This document shows, one piece after another, positions 8,901 to 17,616 of a stretch of DNA of 64,000 bases. This stretch comes from Nocardia sp. XZ_19_385 (GTDB lineage Bacteria > Actinomycetota > Actinomycetes > Mycobacteriales > Mycobacteriaceae). Position numbers and translations under genes: made by a program. Position 1 is the stretch's first letter, and each line of letters opens with the position of its first letter. The stretch covers positions 1,798,001 through 1,862,000 of the forward strand of contig NZ_JACVEE010000002.1 of the NCBI RefSeq assembly GCF_015355755.1, written 5' to 3'. A model generated the notes under the pieces. That model was not told the DNA's origin. It saw nothing but the letters and a program-made list of their open reading frames with translations, and ran no database searches.

Positions 8901-8959
8901 CCCACCTGAGGTGGGCTACTTCGGATTTCGAGGGAATGCCGCCGTATATATATGCGGCA
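8901..8959. promoter_or_regulatory. Palindromes in the parA promoter region (candidate operator or centromere site)
   Basis: Upstream of parA there is a perfect inverted repeat CCCACCTGAGGTGGG (8901-8915), then TGCCGC-N11-GCGGCA (8937-8959) whose spacer is the AT-rich TATATATAT, a plausible -10 element. The rest of the 330-bp gap up to the next gene at 9205 shows no reading frame of note. Whether these are binding sites for ParB or for another repressor is inference; neither matches the canonical chromosomal parS (TGTTTCACGTGAAACA). Confidence 0.5.
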
Positions 8960-9204
8960 CTTTCGAACTTAAACCGGGACGAATCGCCCGAGGGTGTGAC
9001 GCGGCGGAAATGCAGACAGTTATTGCTTTGTTATCGAAACGCGCGTGTGTTGCATTAGGTGCATGAATTACATCGGTGTCATATGGGTAATGGAACAGCT
9101 GTGCGAATGAGTCACCGTGATGGTTTTCGAATCAGATTCGAGGCGTTGGTGATCGAATCTCCAAGCAGCCGACGGCCTCGATGCGAGCATCGGAGGACCG
9201 ATTC

Positions 9205-9870
9205 ATGGCTAGACATTTGTGGCGTTTCATCGTTGGTGGTCTGCTCATCGCCGCCGGCGCCCTAGGCATCATGCTCTGCACCGCGGGAACCGCAGCCGCT
9301 CAGGAAGTGGAGATCCCCGGCGTAGGAATTATCGAGCTCCCGAACGAGATTCAGATCCCCGCCGGTTTGCCCGGCATTCAGGTCCGGCCCGGATTCGAAC
9401 GGCCGATGTCGACCGCCCCGCTGCGGATCGAATTGCAGACCGAGACCGGACCCCAATACGACGTTCCCGTCGGCCCACTGGTGATCGGCCCCGCCGAACC
9501 CGAGTCGCCGGTGCTCTCCGAAGAAGAGTCGATGCGGTTGACCGCTCTCGAAGCCGCCCGGTCCCGGCTCGGCGCCGACTACCGCGCCGGCTCGAACGGA
9601 CCCGATTCCTTCGACTGCTCCGGCCTGGTGCAGTGGTCCTACGAGCAGGCCGGCGTCGACGTCCCGCGCACCAGCTACGAACAAGCGGCCACCGGCACCC
9701 CGGTCGCGATCGATGAACTGGAACCGGGCGACCTCGTCACCTTCTACGGCGGCGGCCACTCCGCGCTCTACGCCGGTGACGGCGAGGTCATCCACGCCTC
9801 GACCGAAGGCCAGGGCGTGGAGATCTCACCGATCGATTCCATGCCGGTTACGGGAGCCCGCCGCCTGTAA
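9205..9870 (+). CDS. Secreted NlpC/P60 family endopeptidase (RipA/RipD-like)
   Basis: 221 aa from the ATG at 9205, chosen for the GGAGGA seven bases upstream and because the N-terminus MARHLWRFIVGG then starts a clean signal peptide ending TAGTAAAQE. An acidic linker follows, and residues ~115-215 form the NlpC/P60 domain with catalytic Cys in DSFDCSGLVQW, His in GGGHSALYAG and a second His in GEVIHAS. Such enzymes cleave the D-Glu/mDAP bond in peptidoglycan stems. The last 23 bases overlap the convergent transporter gene. Confidence 0.87.
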   Translation: MARHLWRFIVGGLLIAAGALGIMLCTAGTAAAQEVEIPGVGIIELPNEIQIPAGLPGIQVRPGFERPMSTAPLRIELQTETGPQYDVPVGPLVIGPAEPESPVLSEEESMRLTALEAARSRLGADYRAGSNGPDSFDCSGLVQWSYEQAGVDVPRTSYEQAATGTPVAIDELEPGDLVTFYGGGHSALYAGDGEVIHASTEGQGVEISPIDSMPVTGARRL

Positions 9871-11244
9871 CTCGTCGAGCTTGGGGAAGATTCGACGAAG
9901 TCTCGAGTGTCCGGATATCGGCGGAAGCCGCGGTCAGATCCCGGCCCTTCGTTTCCGGCGCACCCCACAGGCAGATCAGGAAGCCGATGGCGGTGACCGC
10001 GGCGGCGCACAGGAAGGTTGTCCCCAGGCCGAGATGGTCCAGGGACCAGGGCAGCAGAAAGGTGCCGAGCGCCGCGCCGACCCGGCTGATCGAGGTGGCG
10101 AAACCGACCGCGGTAGCCCGGATGTGAGTCGGGAACAGCTCGTTCGGATAGGTCCAGTCGAGCACGTTTGGTCCGCCGCAGAAGAAGGCGTACAGGCACA
10201 GCATCACCAGGGCCAGGCCGACCGGCATGTGCGGCCAGATGCCGACGGCCAGCACGGAATGATCATCAGGCCGAAGCACCAGACGATGGTGGGGCGGCGA
10301 CCGACGGTATTGATCAGACGCATGGCGGGCAGGCAGCCGACCAGGAACACGATGCTGATCAGCGCGACGCCGAGGGTGTCCATCCAGGTTCCCTTGGGCA
10401 TGCCGAAACCTTCGAGAATGCGCGGGCCGAAAGTCAGCATGGCGAACAGGACCGTGACCTGGCAGAGGAAGAACCCCGAGCAGAAGGCCGTCCGCTTACG
10501 GAAGGCCGGCGTGAACAATTCTCGAATGGAGCCCTGGTGCGTCGCCTCGGACGGCTCGATCAAATCTTCCGGCGCGACCCGTTTCCCGAGGTATTTGTCG
10601 ATCATGTCCGCGGCCTCGTCGGCCCGGCCGTGCTGGGCGAGCCAGCGCGGAGATTCCGGAGCGGTGGACTGCCGGATGATGAGAAAGAACGCGCACAGCA
10701 GCGCGCCGCTGGCCAACTGCCAGCGCCAGCTGCCGTTGCCGAAGAACGTCAGGCACAAATATCCGACGAGATATGCGAGGACCGATCCCAGGTACCACGC
10801 GACAATCTGGAATCCGAGCAACGTGCCGCGTTGCTTCCGCGGTAACCACTCACTCAGCAATGAGGTGGCGATCGGATAGTCGGCGGCCACGGCCATGCCC
10901 AGGACGAAGCGCAGGATCACGATCAGCCACACGGATTCGGTCCAGAACGACAGCACCGAGCAGGCGCCCATCACCACCAGGTCGGCGGTGTACATGAACT
11001 CGCGCCCGATCTTGTCGGTCAGCACACCGAACAGCGCGCCGCCGATGAACATGCCGATCAGAGCGGACGCACCGATCAGGCTGATTTCTCCGGTGCTCAA
11101 ATCCAACTCGTCGGTCATCCCGATCAGCGCGGTGCCGACGATGCTGAGGATATAGCCGTCGAGCAGCGGACCACCCGAGCACGCGAGCGCGAGCCGCGCG
11201 TGGAATCCGGTGAAGGGTGCGTCATCGATGACGGTGGTGGAAAT
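9848..11244 (-). pseudogene. MFS transporter (sugar-porter family), disrupted by a single-base frameshift
   Basis: Two overlapping frames together make a ~465-residue, 12-helix transporter. The first ~330 residues read from the frame beginning near 11244 (LLDGYILSIVGTALIG, GVLTDKIGRE, PESPRWL, all hallmarks of the sugar/H+ symporter branch), and the last ~135 from a second frame ending at 9848 (NVLDWTYPNELFPTHIRATAVG, WGAPETKGRDL). The frames meet near 10255, where ATT CCG TGC TGG reads as expected (IPVLAV) if one G is restored. No ATG is in frame at the natural start; ATT at 11244 sits five bases after GAGGAGG where ATG would be expected. Either a decayed gene or a sequencing error. Confidence 0.75.
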
Positions 11245-11437
11245 CAGAGCCTCCTCGCCGATACCCCCGCGTAGCGAACATGAAGCAAACGCTGCGAACC
11301 TACCCGGTGCGATGCGCTGGGTGCCGTCCTTTTCCTTCGCGGGTTGCGCTCGGCGTGTCGTGCTGGCGTATTTGGGACTGTGTGACAGCGGAATTCGCGT
11401 CTTTTCGGTAACTTGCTCAGAGGAGAAGGTGGGAGGC

Positions 11438-12373
11438 ATGCGGGTGCACTGGATAAAAAAGATCGTCACCGTGGTGGCGGCGGCCGGGATTCTGTCGACG
11501 CTCGGCGCGGCGGTGGCCACGGCGGCGCCCTCGGGCGGACGCGAGGACCTGGTGGTCCCGTCGAGCATGGGGCCGATCAAGGTTCAGGTGCAATGGGCAT
11601 CTCGCGGCGGCAGCGCCGCCCTCTACGTACTCGACGGGCTCCGGGCGCCGGGCGATCACAGCCAGTGGGTTTCCGACACCGACGCGCTACGCCAATTCGC
11701 CGGTGACAACGTCACTTTGGTGTTCCCGGTCGGCGGCCGTTCCAGCTTCTACACCGACTGGTACCGCCCGAGCAGCACCAACGGCCAGAAGTCGACCTAC
11801 AAGTGGGAGACCTTCCTGACCCGCGAGCTGCCCGCCTACCTGGCCAGGTACGGGGTATCGCGCACCAACAACGCCGTCGTCGGCGCGTCCATGGGCGGCA
11901 ACGCCGCGCTCACCCTCGCCGCGCACCATCGCGACCAGTTCAAGTTCGCCGGATCGTTCTCCGGGTTCGTGAACCCGACCTTCCCGGCCTGGAACCAGGC
12001 CATGCGCGCCGCGATGTGGGACGAAGGCATGTTCAACGTCGACGACATGTGGGGTCCGGCCAATGACCCGGCATGGCAGCGCAACGACGCCACGCTGCAG
12101 GCCGAAAAGCTGCGTGGCTTACCGATTTACGTCACGACGGGCAACGGCGTGCCCGGAGTGCTGGACCTGGCCAACGGTCTCGGCAACACCGTGAATGCGA
12201 TGGGCCTGGAGGCGATGTCGCTGACCGCGGCGCAGATCTTCCGAGATCGGCTGGCGGCCTTGGGGATTCGTGCCAAGGTCGACATCGTCAACGGCACCCA
12301 CACCTGGCCGTACTGGCAGCAGTCCCTGGCCAACGCCCGGCCGATGATCCTCGACGCGCTCGGGGTGAAGTGA
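11438..12373 (+). CDS. Antigen 85-type mycolyltransferase / esterase
   Basis: 311 aa. The signal peptide spans residues 1-~30 (KKIVTVVAAAGILSTLGAAV, cut near ATAAPS). The alpha/beta-hydrolase body has the Ag85 layout: YVLDGLRAPGDHSQW near residue 68, the nucleophile Ser151 in VGASMGGNAA, and His288 in NGTHTWPYWQ. Ag85 enzymes transfer mycolic acids from trehalose monomycolate to arabinogalactan or to a second trehalose at the cell surface. ATG 11438 is preceded by AGGAGA and GGGAGG. The presence of this family marks the host as a mycolate-containing actinobacterium. Confidence 0.9.
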   Translation: MRVHWIKKIVTVVAAAGILSTLGAAVATAAPSGGREDLVVPSSMGPIKVQVQWASRGGSAALYVLDGLRAPGDHSQWVSDTDALRQFAGDNVTLVFPVGGRSSFYTDWYRPSSTNGQKSTYKWETFLTRELPAYLARYGVSRTNNAVVGASMGGNAALTLAAHHRDQFKFAGSFSGFVNPTFPAWNQAMRAAMWDEGMFNVDDMWGPANDPAWQRNDATLQAEKLRGLPIYVTTGNGVPGVLDLANGLGNTVNAMGLEAMSLTAAQIFRDRLAALGIRAKVDIVNGTHTWPYWQQSLANARPMILDALGVK

Positions 12374-12450
12374 GGTCGCGTGGCCGAAAATGCCGATTTC
12401 CTGTCCGCTGATCTCTTAGCGGCCCAGGCCACGCCCACTACGCTCGGAGT

Positions 12451-13920
12451 ATGACAACGCCGTCCGTCCTCATCATCGGCGCCGGATTCGCCGGCCTCGG
12501 CATGGCCCTGGAGTTGCGCCGCGCCGGGATCGACAACTTCACCATCCTGGAGAAGGCCGCCGACCTCGGTGGAGTGTGGCGGGAGAACACCTATCCGGGC
12601 GCGGCCTGCGACGTGCCCTCACCCCTGTACTCGTGGTCGTATGAGCCGAAATCCGATTGGCCGCGGCGGTTTTCGGAGCAGGCCGACATCCACGAATACA
12701 TGCGCGGTGTCGCGGAGAAGCATGATCTGCAGCGCTTCATCCGGTTCGGCACCGAGGTGGCCGACGCCGAATTCGACGAGCGGTCCGGGCAGTGGACGGT
12801 CACCACGGGTGACGGAACCCGGCTCACCGCAGACGTTCTCGTGCCCGCGGTCGGTCAGCTCTCGCGACCGGCCATGCCGAATCTGCCGGGTATCGACACC
12901 TTCACCGGTGCGGCCTTCCACTCCGCCGAATGGGATCACAGCGTCGACCTCACCGGTAAGCGGGTGGCCTGCATCGGCACGGGAGCCAGTGCGATCCAAT
13001 ACATTCCGCGGATTCAGCCGAAGGTCGCGCACCTGACGCTGTTCCAGCGGTCGGCGGCCTGGGTGCTGCCGAAGTTCGACACCGAGTACAGCGCGGTGCA
13101 TCACGCGCTGTTCAAGTACCTGCCGCCGACGCGGCTGGCCGAGCGGTTCGCGATCTGGTCGTTCTTCGAGGTGCTCGCGCTCGCGCTGACCGATATCCCG
13201 GCGATGAAGGCCCCGGTGATCGCGCTCGCGGACCGGCATCGCGAAAAGCAGGTCCCCGACCCGGAATTGCGCGCGAAGCTGACGCCCGATTACGCGGCGG
13301 GCTGCAAGCGCGGACTGTTCTCCAACGAGTACTTCCCGGCGCTGGCCCAGCCGAATGTGGCGGTCGAGACCACGGCGATCGAGGCGGTCACCCCGAACGG
13401 CATCCGCACCGCCGACGGGGTCGAGCATCCGGTCGACGTCATCGTCTACGGCACCGGATTCAAGGGCACCGAATTCCTCGCGCCGATGAACATCTACGGA
13501 ATCGGCGGGCGCAAGCTCGCCGATGTCTGGGGTGACGAGGGTGCCCGCGCCTATCTCGGGCTGTCGGTGCCGCACTTCCCGAATCTGTTCATGATGTACG
13601 GGCCGAACACCAACGTCGGCTCGGGCTCCATCATCTACATGCTCGAATCCCAGGCCCGCTACATCCGTCAGGTCGTCGAGTACCTGACCGCGCGGCCGGG
13701 CCGTCATCTCGCCGCCCGCGCAGGCGCCGAGCAGAACTGGGACGACTGGCTGCAGCGCCGCCTGAAGGACACCCCCTGGAACTTCTGCTCCAGCTGGTAC
13801 CGCAACGCCGCAGGCCGGATCACCAACAACTGGCCCGGCGCGACGGTCCTCTACCGCTGGAAGACCCGGTCCTTCGACGCAGCCGACTATGACGAAGCCC
13901 CGCCCGCGTACCTGCGGTAG
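12451..13920 (+). CDS. Type I Baeyer-Villiger monooxygenase (FAD/NADPH)
   Basis: 489 aa. The FAD Rossmann motif GAGFAGLGMALELRR is at residues ~11-25, the BVMO fingerprint FxGxxxHxxxW is matched exactly by FTGAAFHSAEW (residues 151-161), and the NADPH motif CIGTGASAIQ follows near residue 175. These enzymes insert oxygen next to a ketone carbonyl to give esters or lactones. It shares its N-terminal pattern (GGVWREN, YPGAACD) with the truncated gene at 1-395, so two paralogues lie 12 kb apart. It starts 77 bp after the mycolyltransferase gene, but no functional link is evident. The substrate is unknown. Confidence 0.9.
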   Translation: MTTPSVLIIGAGFAGLGMALELRRAGIDNFTILEKAADLGGVWRENTYPGAACDVPSPLYSWSYEPKSDWPRRFSEQADIHEYMRGVAEKHDLQRFIRFGTEVADAEFDERSGQWTVTTGDGTRLTADVLVPAVGQLSRPAMPNLPGIDTFTGAAFHSAEWDHSVDLTGKRVACIGTGASAIQYIPRIQPKVAHLTLFQRSAAWVLPKFDTEYSAVHHALFKYLPPTRLAERFAIWSFFEVLALALTDIPAMKAPVIALADRHREKQVPDPELRAKLTPDYAAGCKRGLFSNEYFPALAQPNVAVETTAIEAVTPNGIRTADGVEHPVDVIVYGTGFKGTEFLAPMNIYGIGGRKLADVWGDEGARAYLGLSVPHFPNLFMMYGPNTNVGSGSIIYMLESQARYIRQVVEYLTARPGRHLAARAGAEQNWDDWLQRRLKDTPWNFCSSWYRNAAGRITNNWPGATVLYRWKTRSFDAADYDEAPPAYLR

Positions 13921-13989
13921 CTAAGTTCCAGCAAATTCCCAGTAAACTCGCTTCCGTTCCGAATTCCGCGGACGGAAGGCGAGCGAACG

Positions 13990-14694
13990 ATGGTGTGGTG
14001 GCTGCTCCTCCTGGTGCTCTTCATCGTCGTGCTTCTTCTCGTGATGCGCCCCAAAACCGGGGTTCGGGACCTGGCCGGGATCGAACTCGACGCTGCCCTC
14101 GCCGACGCCCGCCGGGAGAACGAGCGGCTCGGCGGACAGGTCTACAACCTGATGCCCAGCAACGATGCAGCAAATCAAGCACTGGCTGATGCCTCCGAAC
14201 GCCACACCGCCGCCGGCGCCCAACTCGACCGAGCCAAAACCCCTGCTCAGGCGCGCCTCGCCAAGGTATCCGCCATCGAGGGCCTCCATTACATCCGAGC
14301 CGCCCGCACCGCGATGGGCATGGACCCGGGCCCGTCCATCCCACAACTGGCCAACCAGAACCGGGCCGGCCGAGTCACCGAGGACCGCATAGCCAACTAC
14401 GACGGCCGCCGAATCGCAGCCTCCCCACACCCCTCAGCCCTCACACCCAACTTCTACCCAGGCGGCATGGTCGCCGGCCGCCCAGTCCCCGGCGGCTGGT
14501 ACTCCGAACCCTGGTGGCGCACAGCCCTGATCACCGGCACCTGGAGCCCCGGCTCCACCCTCCTCTTCACCGCCCTGTTCACCAACATGCCCGGCATCAA
14601 CTACGACTCCCACACCTTCGAGCACGGTTTCGCCGACGGCACCCGCGAGTTCGAACAGCACGACCAGCGCCCCTCCGCCGACGGCAACATCTAA
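13990..14694 (+). CDS. Membrane-anchored hypothetical protein (234 aa)
   Basis: An N-terminal transmembrane helix (WWLLLLVLFIVVLLLVM, residues 3-19) is followed by a helical, charged stretch (residues ~27-100, possible coiled coil: DAALADARRENERLGG). The C-terminal part is Gly/Pro/Trp-rich (GGWYSEPWW near residue 165), with hydrophobic turns around residues 175-195. Start ATG 13990, with GGCGAGCG upstream. I do not recognise a named family. It lies between the monooxygenase and the tRNA-Arg, just outside the island. Confidence 0.7.
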   Translation: MVWWLLLLVLFIVVLLLVMRPKTGVRDLAGIELDAALADARRENERLGGQVYNLMPSNDAANQALADASERHTAAGAQLDRAKTPAQARLAKVSAIEGLHYIRAARTAMGMDPGPSIPQLANQNRAGRVTEDRIANYDGRRIAASPHPSALTPNFYPGGMVAGRPVPGGWYSEPWWRTALITGTWSPGSTLLFTALFTNMPGINYDSHTFEHGFADGTREFEQHDQRPSADGNI

Positions 14695-14755
14695 CGCCCC
14701 ACACGATTCAGCCCCACGCCACCCCACCCGGTAGACTCCGAAACCATCTAGCCCA

Positions 14756-14828
14756 GCCTTCGTAGCTCAGGGGATAGAGCACCGCTCTCCTAAAGCGGGT
14801 GTCGCAGGTTCGAATCCTGCCGAGGGCA
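14756..14828 (+). tRNA. tRNA-Arg (anticodon CCT)
   Basis: A 73-nt cloverleaf without encoded CCA: acceptor stem GCCTTCG/CGAGGGC with one T-G pair, D arm GCTC...GAGC, anticodon stem CGCTC...GGGT-type with loop CTCCTAA giving anticodon CCT, and T arm GCAGG TTCGAAT CCTGC. It decodes AGG. Its 3' half is repeated exactly 2.8 kb downstream, so it has served as an integration site. Confidence 0.93.
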
Positions 14829-14829
14829 C
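14783..14829 (+). repeat. attL-like 47-bp direct repeat (3' end of tRNA-Arg)
   Basis: The 47 bases from the anticodon stem to one base past the tRNA are identical to 17617-17663. The bases flanking the match differ on both sides, so these are the exact limits. Integrases of the tyrosine family commonly use such tRNA 3' ends. Confidence 0.9.
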
Positions 14830-15424
14830 TTCATTTCCGCAGGTCACGCGGGTCATCCCTGAACTCTTCGACTGCGCCCCCCGGTCGGGTACGCAGAGAG
14901 TACGCAGTAGCAAATTTGGTCCGCGCGGAGTCCAGCTTGGCTGGCCGGCAGTTGATCGGCTTTGCTCCGGATGATCGTGGTCGACGGAGCGATTGGCGTG
15001 TCATAGCTGCGACCCTTCACCCATGCGTTCCATACCGGCGGGCAATGTGAACTTGCCATCGGTGCCGTGCCGGCGATGAGATCGTCGATCCACGCACGCT
15101 CGATCTTCCCGACGTCGAGCACGCTGACTTCGCCCGGTAGTTCTGGAACCTCATCTTGTTCCTACTGCGCCAGATCGCCACGAGAGACGACCCTGTCCTT
15201 CACCGGTGAACCCTGATAGCGGAAGCCGCCCTGGTTGCAAAGGCAGGAGCTCAGCGAGGGCATCCTCACCTGTATTACCTTGCGTACCAGCTAAATACAC
15301 CGTCTCAAGGGTGAGATCGGAAGTCGTCAGATCTTAGAAGGCCACCGTGTCGGACATGGCGGCAGCAATAACCCGGGTGCCGACACCAACGGAAAGATGC
15401 GGATCGCCCTGGTCAGACGAAACT

Positions 15425-15604
15425 TCAGCTCCCGCCGCCTCGACTACTGTTCTGCCCGAAGAAGAATCCGAGGATCAGTAGAAAGCCACTCGATACGATC
15501 TCCGGCACCGGAGTATGTGCAAACATCGCGACGATCAGAGCGATGGAAATTACTACGAGAAGGACACCGCCGACGAGGACCGCCGCGGGCTCTCGTTCCA
15601 GCAT
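15425..15604 (-). CDS. Small membrane protein of the island (59 aa)
   Basis: Two hydrophobic segments (AAVLVGGVLLVVISIALIVAMF and SSGFLLILGFFFG; given as the approximate helices at residues 7-28 and 38-51) are followed by a short polar tail. The start at 15604 is chosen because it overlaps the stop of the upstream gene as TGATG with GGAAAG just before; a start at 15646 would extend it by 14 residues into the previous gene. It is probably translationally coupled to that gene. Function unknown. Confidence 0.6.
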   Translation of the reverse strand: MLEREPAAVLVGGVLLVVISIALIVAMFAHTPVPEIVSSGFLLILGFFFGQNSSRGGGS

Positions 15605-15981
15605 CACTTTCCGCGCCTCCCACCGAGCGCCCTTGAACTCAGCCATCTGTCTTGCTGTTGCAGCAGTCCCAGGTGCGTCAGGTAGCGCCTTCGCACGGCC
15701 AAAAGATACTTGAGGAGCAGATCTGGCTCCAGATGTTCAAAATGGCCGTCCGCCGACCGCACCCTGATCCGGTGGGCAGGCGACTTTCTCAGCTGGGCAA
15801 TCATTTCGTCAAGCTTGGACACGGTTGTCGCTAGTGCTTCGGAGCTACTGGCCGTGGGATGGCGGCTGATTCCGGCATCGGCCATGAATGCTCTCAGTAG
15901 CTCCTGATTCTCCTGAACCCTGGACGGACTTCCTGAAGCCGCCGGGTCCCCTGCATCGAACCACTCCGCTGGGGAATTCAT
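15604..15981 (-). CDS. Hypothetical island protein (125 aa)
   Basis: A hydrophilic, mostly helical protein without signal peptide or membrane segment. The middle (SKLDEMIAQLRKSPAHRIRV, ~residues 55-74) and the basic C-terminal end (ALGGRRGK) are notable; no family recognised. It is coupled by a TGATG overlap to the small membrane protein downstream, so the two may form a soluble-plus-membrane pair. The 374 bp upstream (15982-16355) contain no convincing gene on either strand. Confidence 0.6.
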   Translation of the reverse strand: MNSPAEWFDAGDPAASGSPSRVQENQELLRAFMADAGISRHPTASSSEALATTVSKLDEMIAQLRKSPAHRIRVRSADGHFEHLEPDLLLKYLLAVRRRYLTHLGLLQQQDRWLSSRALGGRRGK

Positions 15982-16355
15982 CCGATCACACCCCCACTTG
16001 CCGCCGTCACCTGTGGAGCGTACGGCGAAACGCTCCTCGCCTGCAGAGGAAATTCTTCCGCCAGATAACCGCCAGTCGGGGAGACGGCCCGCCCTGGGAC
16101 CGTGGTATTACCGTGGACTGTTCCTGTCTGGCCGCTTCTTTCAACGACCGGGGAAGTGTGCCGTCGCACACGATCAGCGCATCGGGTCAGCCGCGGCTTG
16201 GTCCCTCATTGCGCGGTTCGGTCTGTCGAACCAAGGGCTATCACAGCCGCGGTGGGAATCCAGGGCGCTACGCGTCGGCTGACCCCCGTCATGCCGGCCA
16301 CCGGCAACGACGCCGGACAGCCGGACCGTCAACGGCGACGGTCAACCGGCTGTGG

Positions 16356-16814
16356 TCACATATGCCACGGCGTTCCCGTCATCGTGTCGAACCATTCCAC
16401 TAATATTTCGACCGCCTCGTCCGCCGAATTAACGTGTCGTTGTGAATAATCTGATTCAAGGAGGAATGGCGGGGCGCCGTCAGGACACGTATCGACCTGC
16501 ACGTCTAGCCCTGTGTCTTCGCGCAGAATCCGCCAAACATTGTCGTCATCATTTGGATTCGAAAACCACAGACGTCTCATGCTCAGCCCAGGAAATCGAG
16601 CCCAGAGGGATGCGAAGATCTCGTCCACCGGCCCCCCGGCCAAGTCGGTCGAACGCCAAGCAATCCAATCCATCAAAACTAGAACCTCCCCAAAGGCACC
16701 GACTCGCTGCACCGCAGGAGTCCAACCATGTGCCATGGAAAGCGAGCTGTCAACGTCGACGGTCGCCAGGGACACGACGATGCCCGCAGCGAAATCCTCT
16801 CCCGCTGCGGGCAT
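16356..16814 (-). CDS. Hypothetical island protein (152 aa)
   Basis: An acidic, tryptophan-rich soluble protein (IAWRSTDLAGGP near residue 52, LWARFPGLSMRRLWF near 70, ending WFDTMTGTPWHM). It starts 12 bp after the stop of the membrane-protein gene at 16827-17168 and is probably co-transcribed with it. Size and composition recall immunity-type proteins of polymorphic toxin systems, but no specific family can be claimed and no toxin is next to it. Confidence 0.6.
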   Translation of the reverse strand: MPAAGEDFAAGIVVSLATVDVDSSLSMAHGWTPAVQRVGAFGEVLVLMDWIAWRSTDLAGGPVDEIFASLWARFPGLSMRRLWFSNPNDDDNVWRILREDTGLDVQVDTCPDGAPPFLLESDYSQRHVNSADEAVEILVEWFDTMTGTPWHM

Positions 16815-16826
16815 CTCGGTGGCGCG

Positions 16827-17168
16827 CTACTTCGTCGACAGCTCCTTGTTCACGCCGCCCCACACCCGCTGATACCAGACCCGCGTCCTCGGGAACAGGA
16901 GCAGAGGCGCGGTCAGCACCGCGAGTGCGACCACCAGGTAGACGAGTAGTTCCCCGAGCAACTGCGGACCGGCGGCCACCAAGCAGGCGGTCGCAGCAAG
17001 TGCGAGCAGCACGAACAGCGGCCAATGCCCTTGATTCCAGGCTTCGAACGCGCCGAACCCAGCGAAGCCTCCGCCAATCACGAACAGCAGCATGATGGGA
17101 ACGTCCCACCAGCCGTCCGATCCCTTCAACCACCACTCAACGACCGGATGAGTTTTCGGCGCGGCCAT
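16827..17168 (-). CDS. Island membrane protein with three predicted helices (113 aa)
   Basis: Hydrophobic segments lie at residues ~24-42 (VPIMLLFVIGGGFAGFGAF), ~49-66 (WPLFVLLALAATACLVAA) and ~69-92 (LGELLVYLVVALAVLTAPLL), with a polar N-terminus (PKTHPVVEWW) and a basic, Trp-containing C-terminus (RVWYQRVWGG). First gene of a likely two-gene operon with the 152-aa gene. No named family recognised. Confidence 0.65.
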   Translation of the reverse strand: MAAPKTHPVVEWWLKGSDGWWDVPIMLLFVIGGGFAGFGAFEAWNQGHWPLFVLLALAATACLVAAGPQLLGELLVYLVVALAVLTAPLLLFPRTRVWYQRVWGGVNKELSTK

Positions 17169-17412
17169 GCGGGATCCCCTATCAACGAACAGGATTCAAC
17201 AGTACCGCCCGGTCTGGTTGCGGCGTCAGCCCGGCTTCCTCCCATGGCCCGAGTATCTGACTTCACTGCGGGCGAGTAGAGGGCGCTACGCGTCGCTACG
17301 CGATGGCCACGGCCCCCTTGACTAGCCATCCCTCAGCACAGGATGGCCAGTATGAGGAAGCGGGGAAAGTGGTTGTCGGATAGTGGGTTTCACTTGGTAG
17401 AGTCGCCGTGGC

Positions 17413-17485
17413 TATGGAGTAGCACAGTTGGTAGAGCGCCTCTTGACCAAAGAGGAGGTCGCAGGTTCGATTCCTGCCTCCATGG
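17413..17485 (+). tRNA. tRNA-like sequence with abnormal anticodon loop (possibly degenerate)
   Basis: 73 nt fold with canonical spacing: acceptor TATGGAG/CTCCATG (first pair T-G), D arm GCAC...GAGC with an A-A mismatch, anticodon stem CCTCT/AGAGG, variable loop AGGTC and T arm GCAGG TTCGATT CCTGC. The anticodon loop reads TGACCAA, which places G instead of the near-universal T at position 33 and gives anticodon ACC (Gly box). The flanks extend the acceptor pairing (GGC...GCC). It lies inside the island, 131 bp before attR. It may be a decaying or unconventional tRNA; charging is uncertain. Confidence 0.5.
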
Positions 17486-17616
17486 CCGCCACCTTCGGTG
17501 CGCAGTAGCCTCATTCAGGGCCATCACGCACCACGCAACCAACCTCGTTTTCCCAGTTCACGCCATCGCCGCCAACGCTCCCCATAATGTCCTTACCAGG
17601 CAAAATGGTTCAAGAT

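Noticed and set aside
14853..15122. 89-residue minus-strand frame next to attL as an integrase remnant or gene
   Set aside because: No integrase motif (R-H-R-Y), no clear ribosome binding site, and odd composition; not enough to call a gene.
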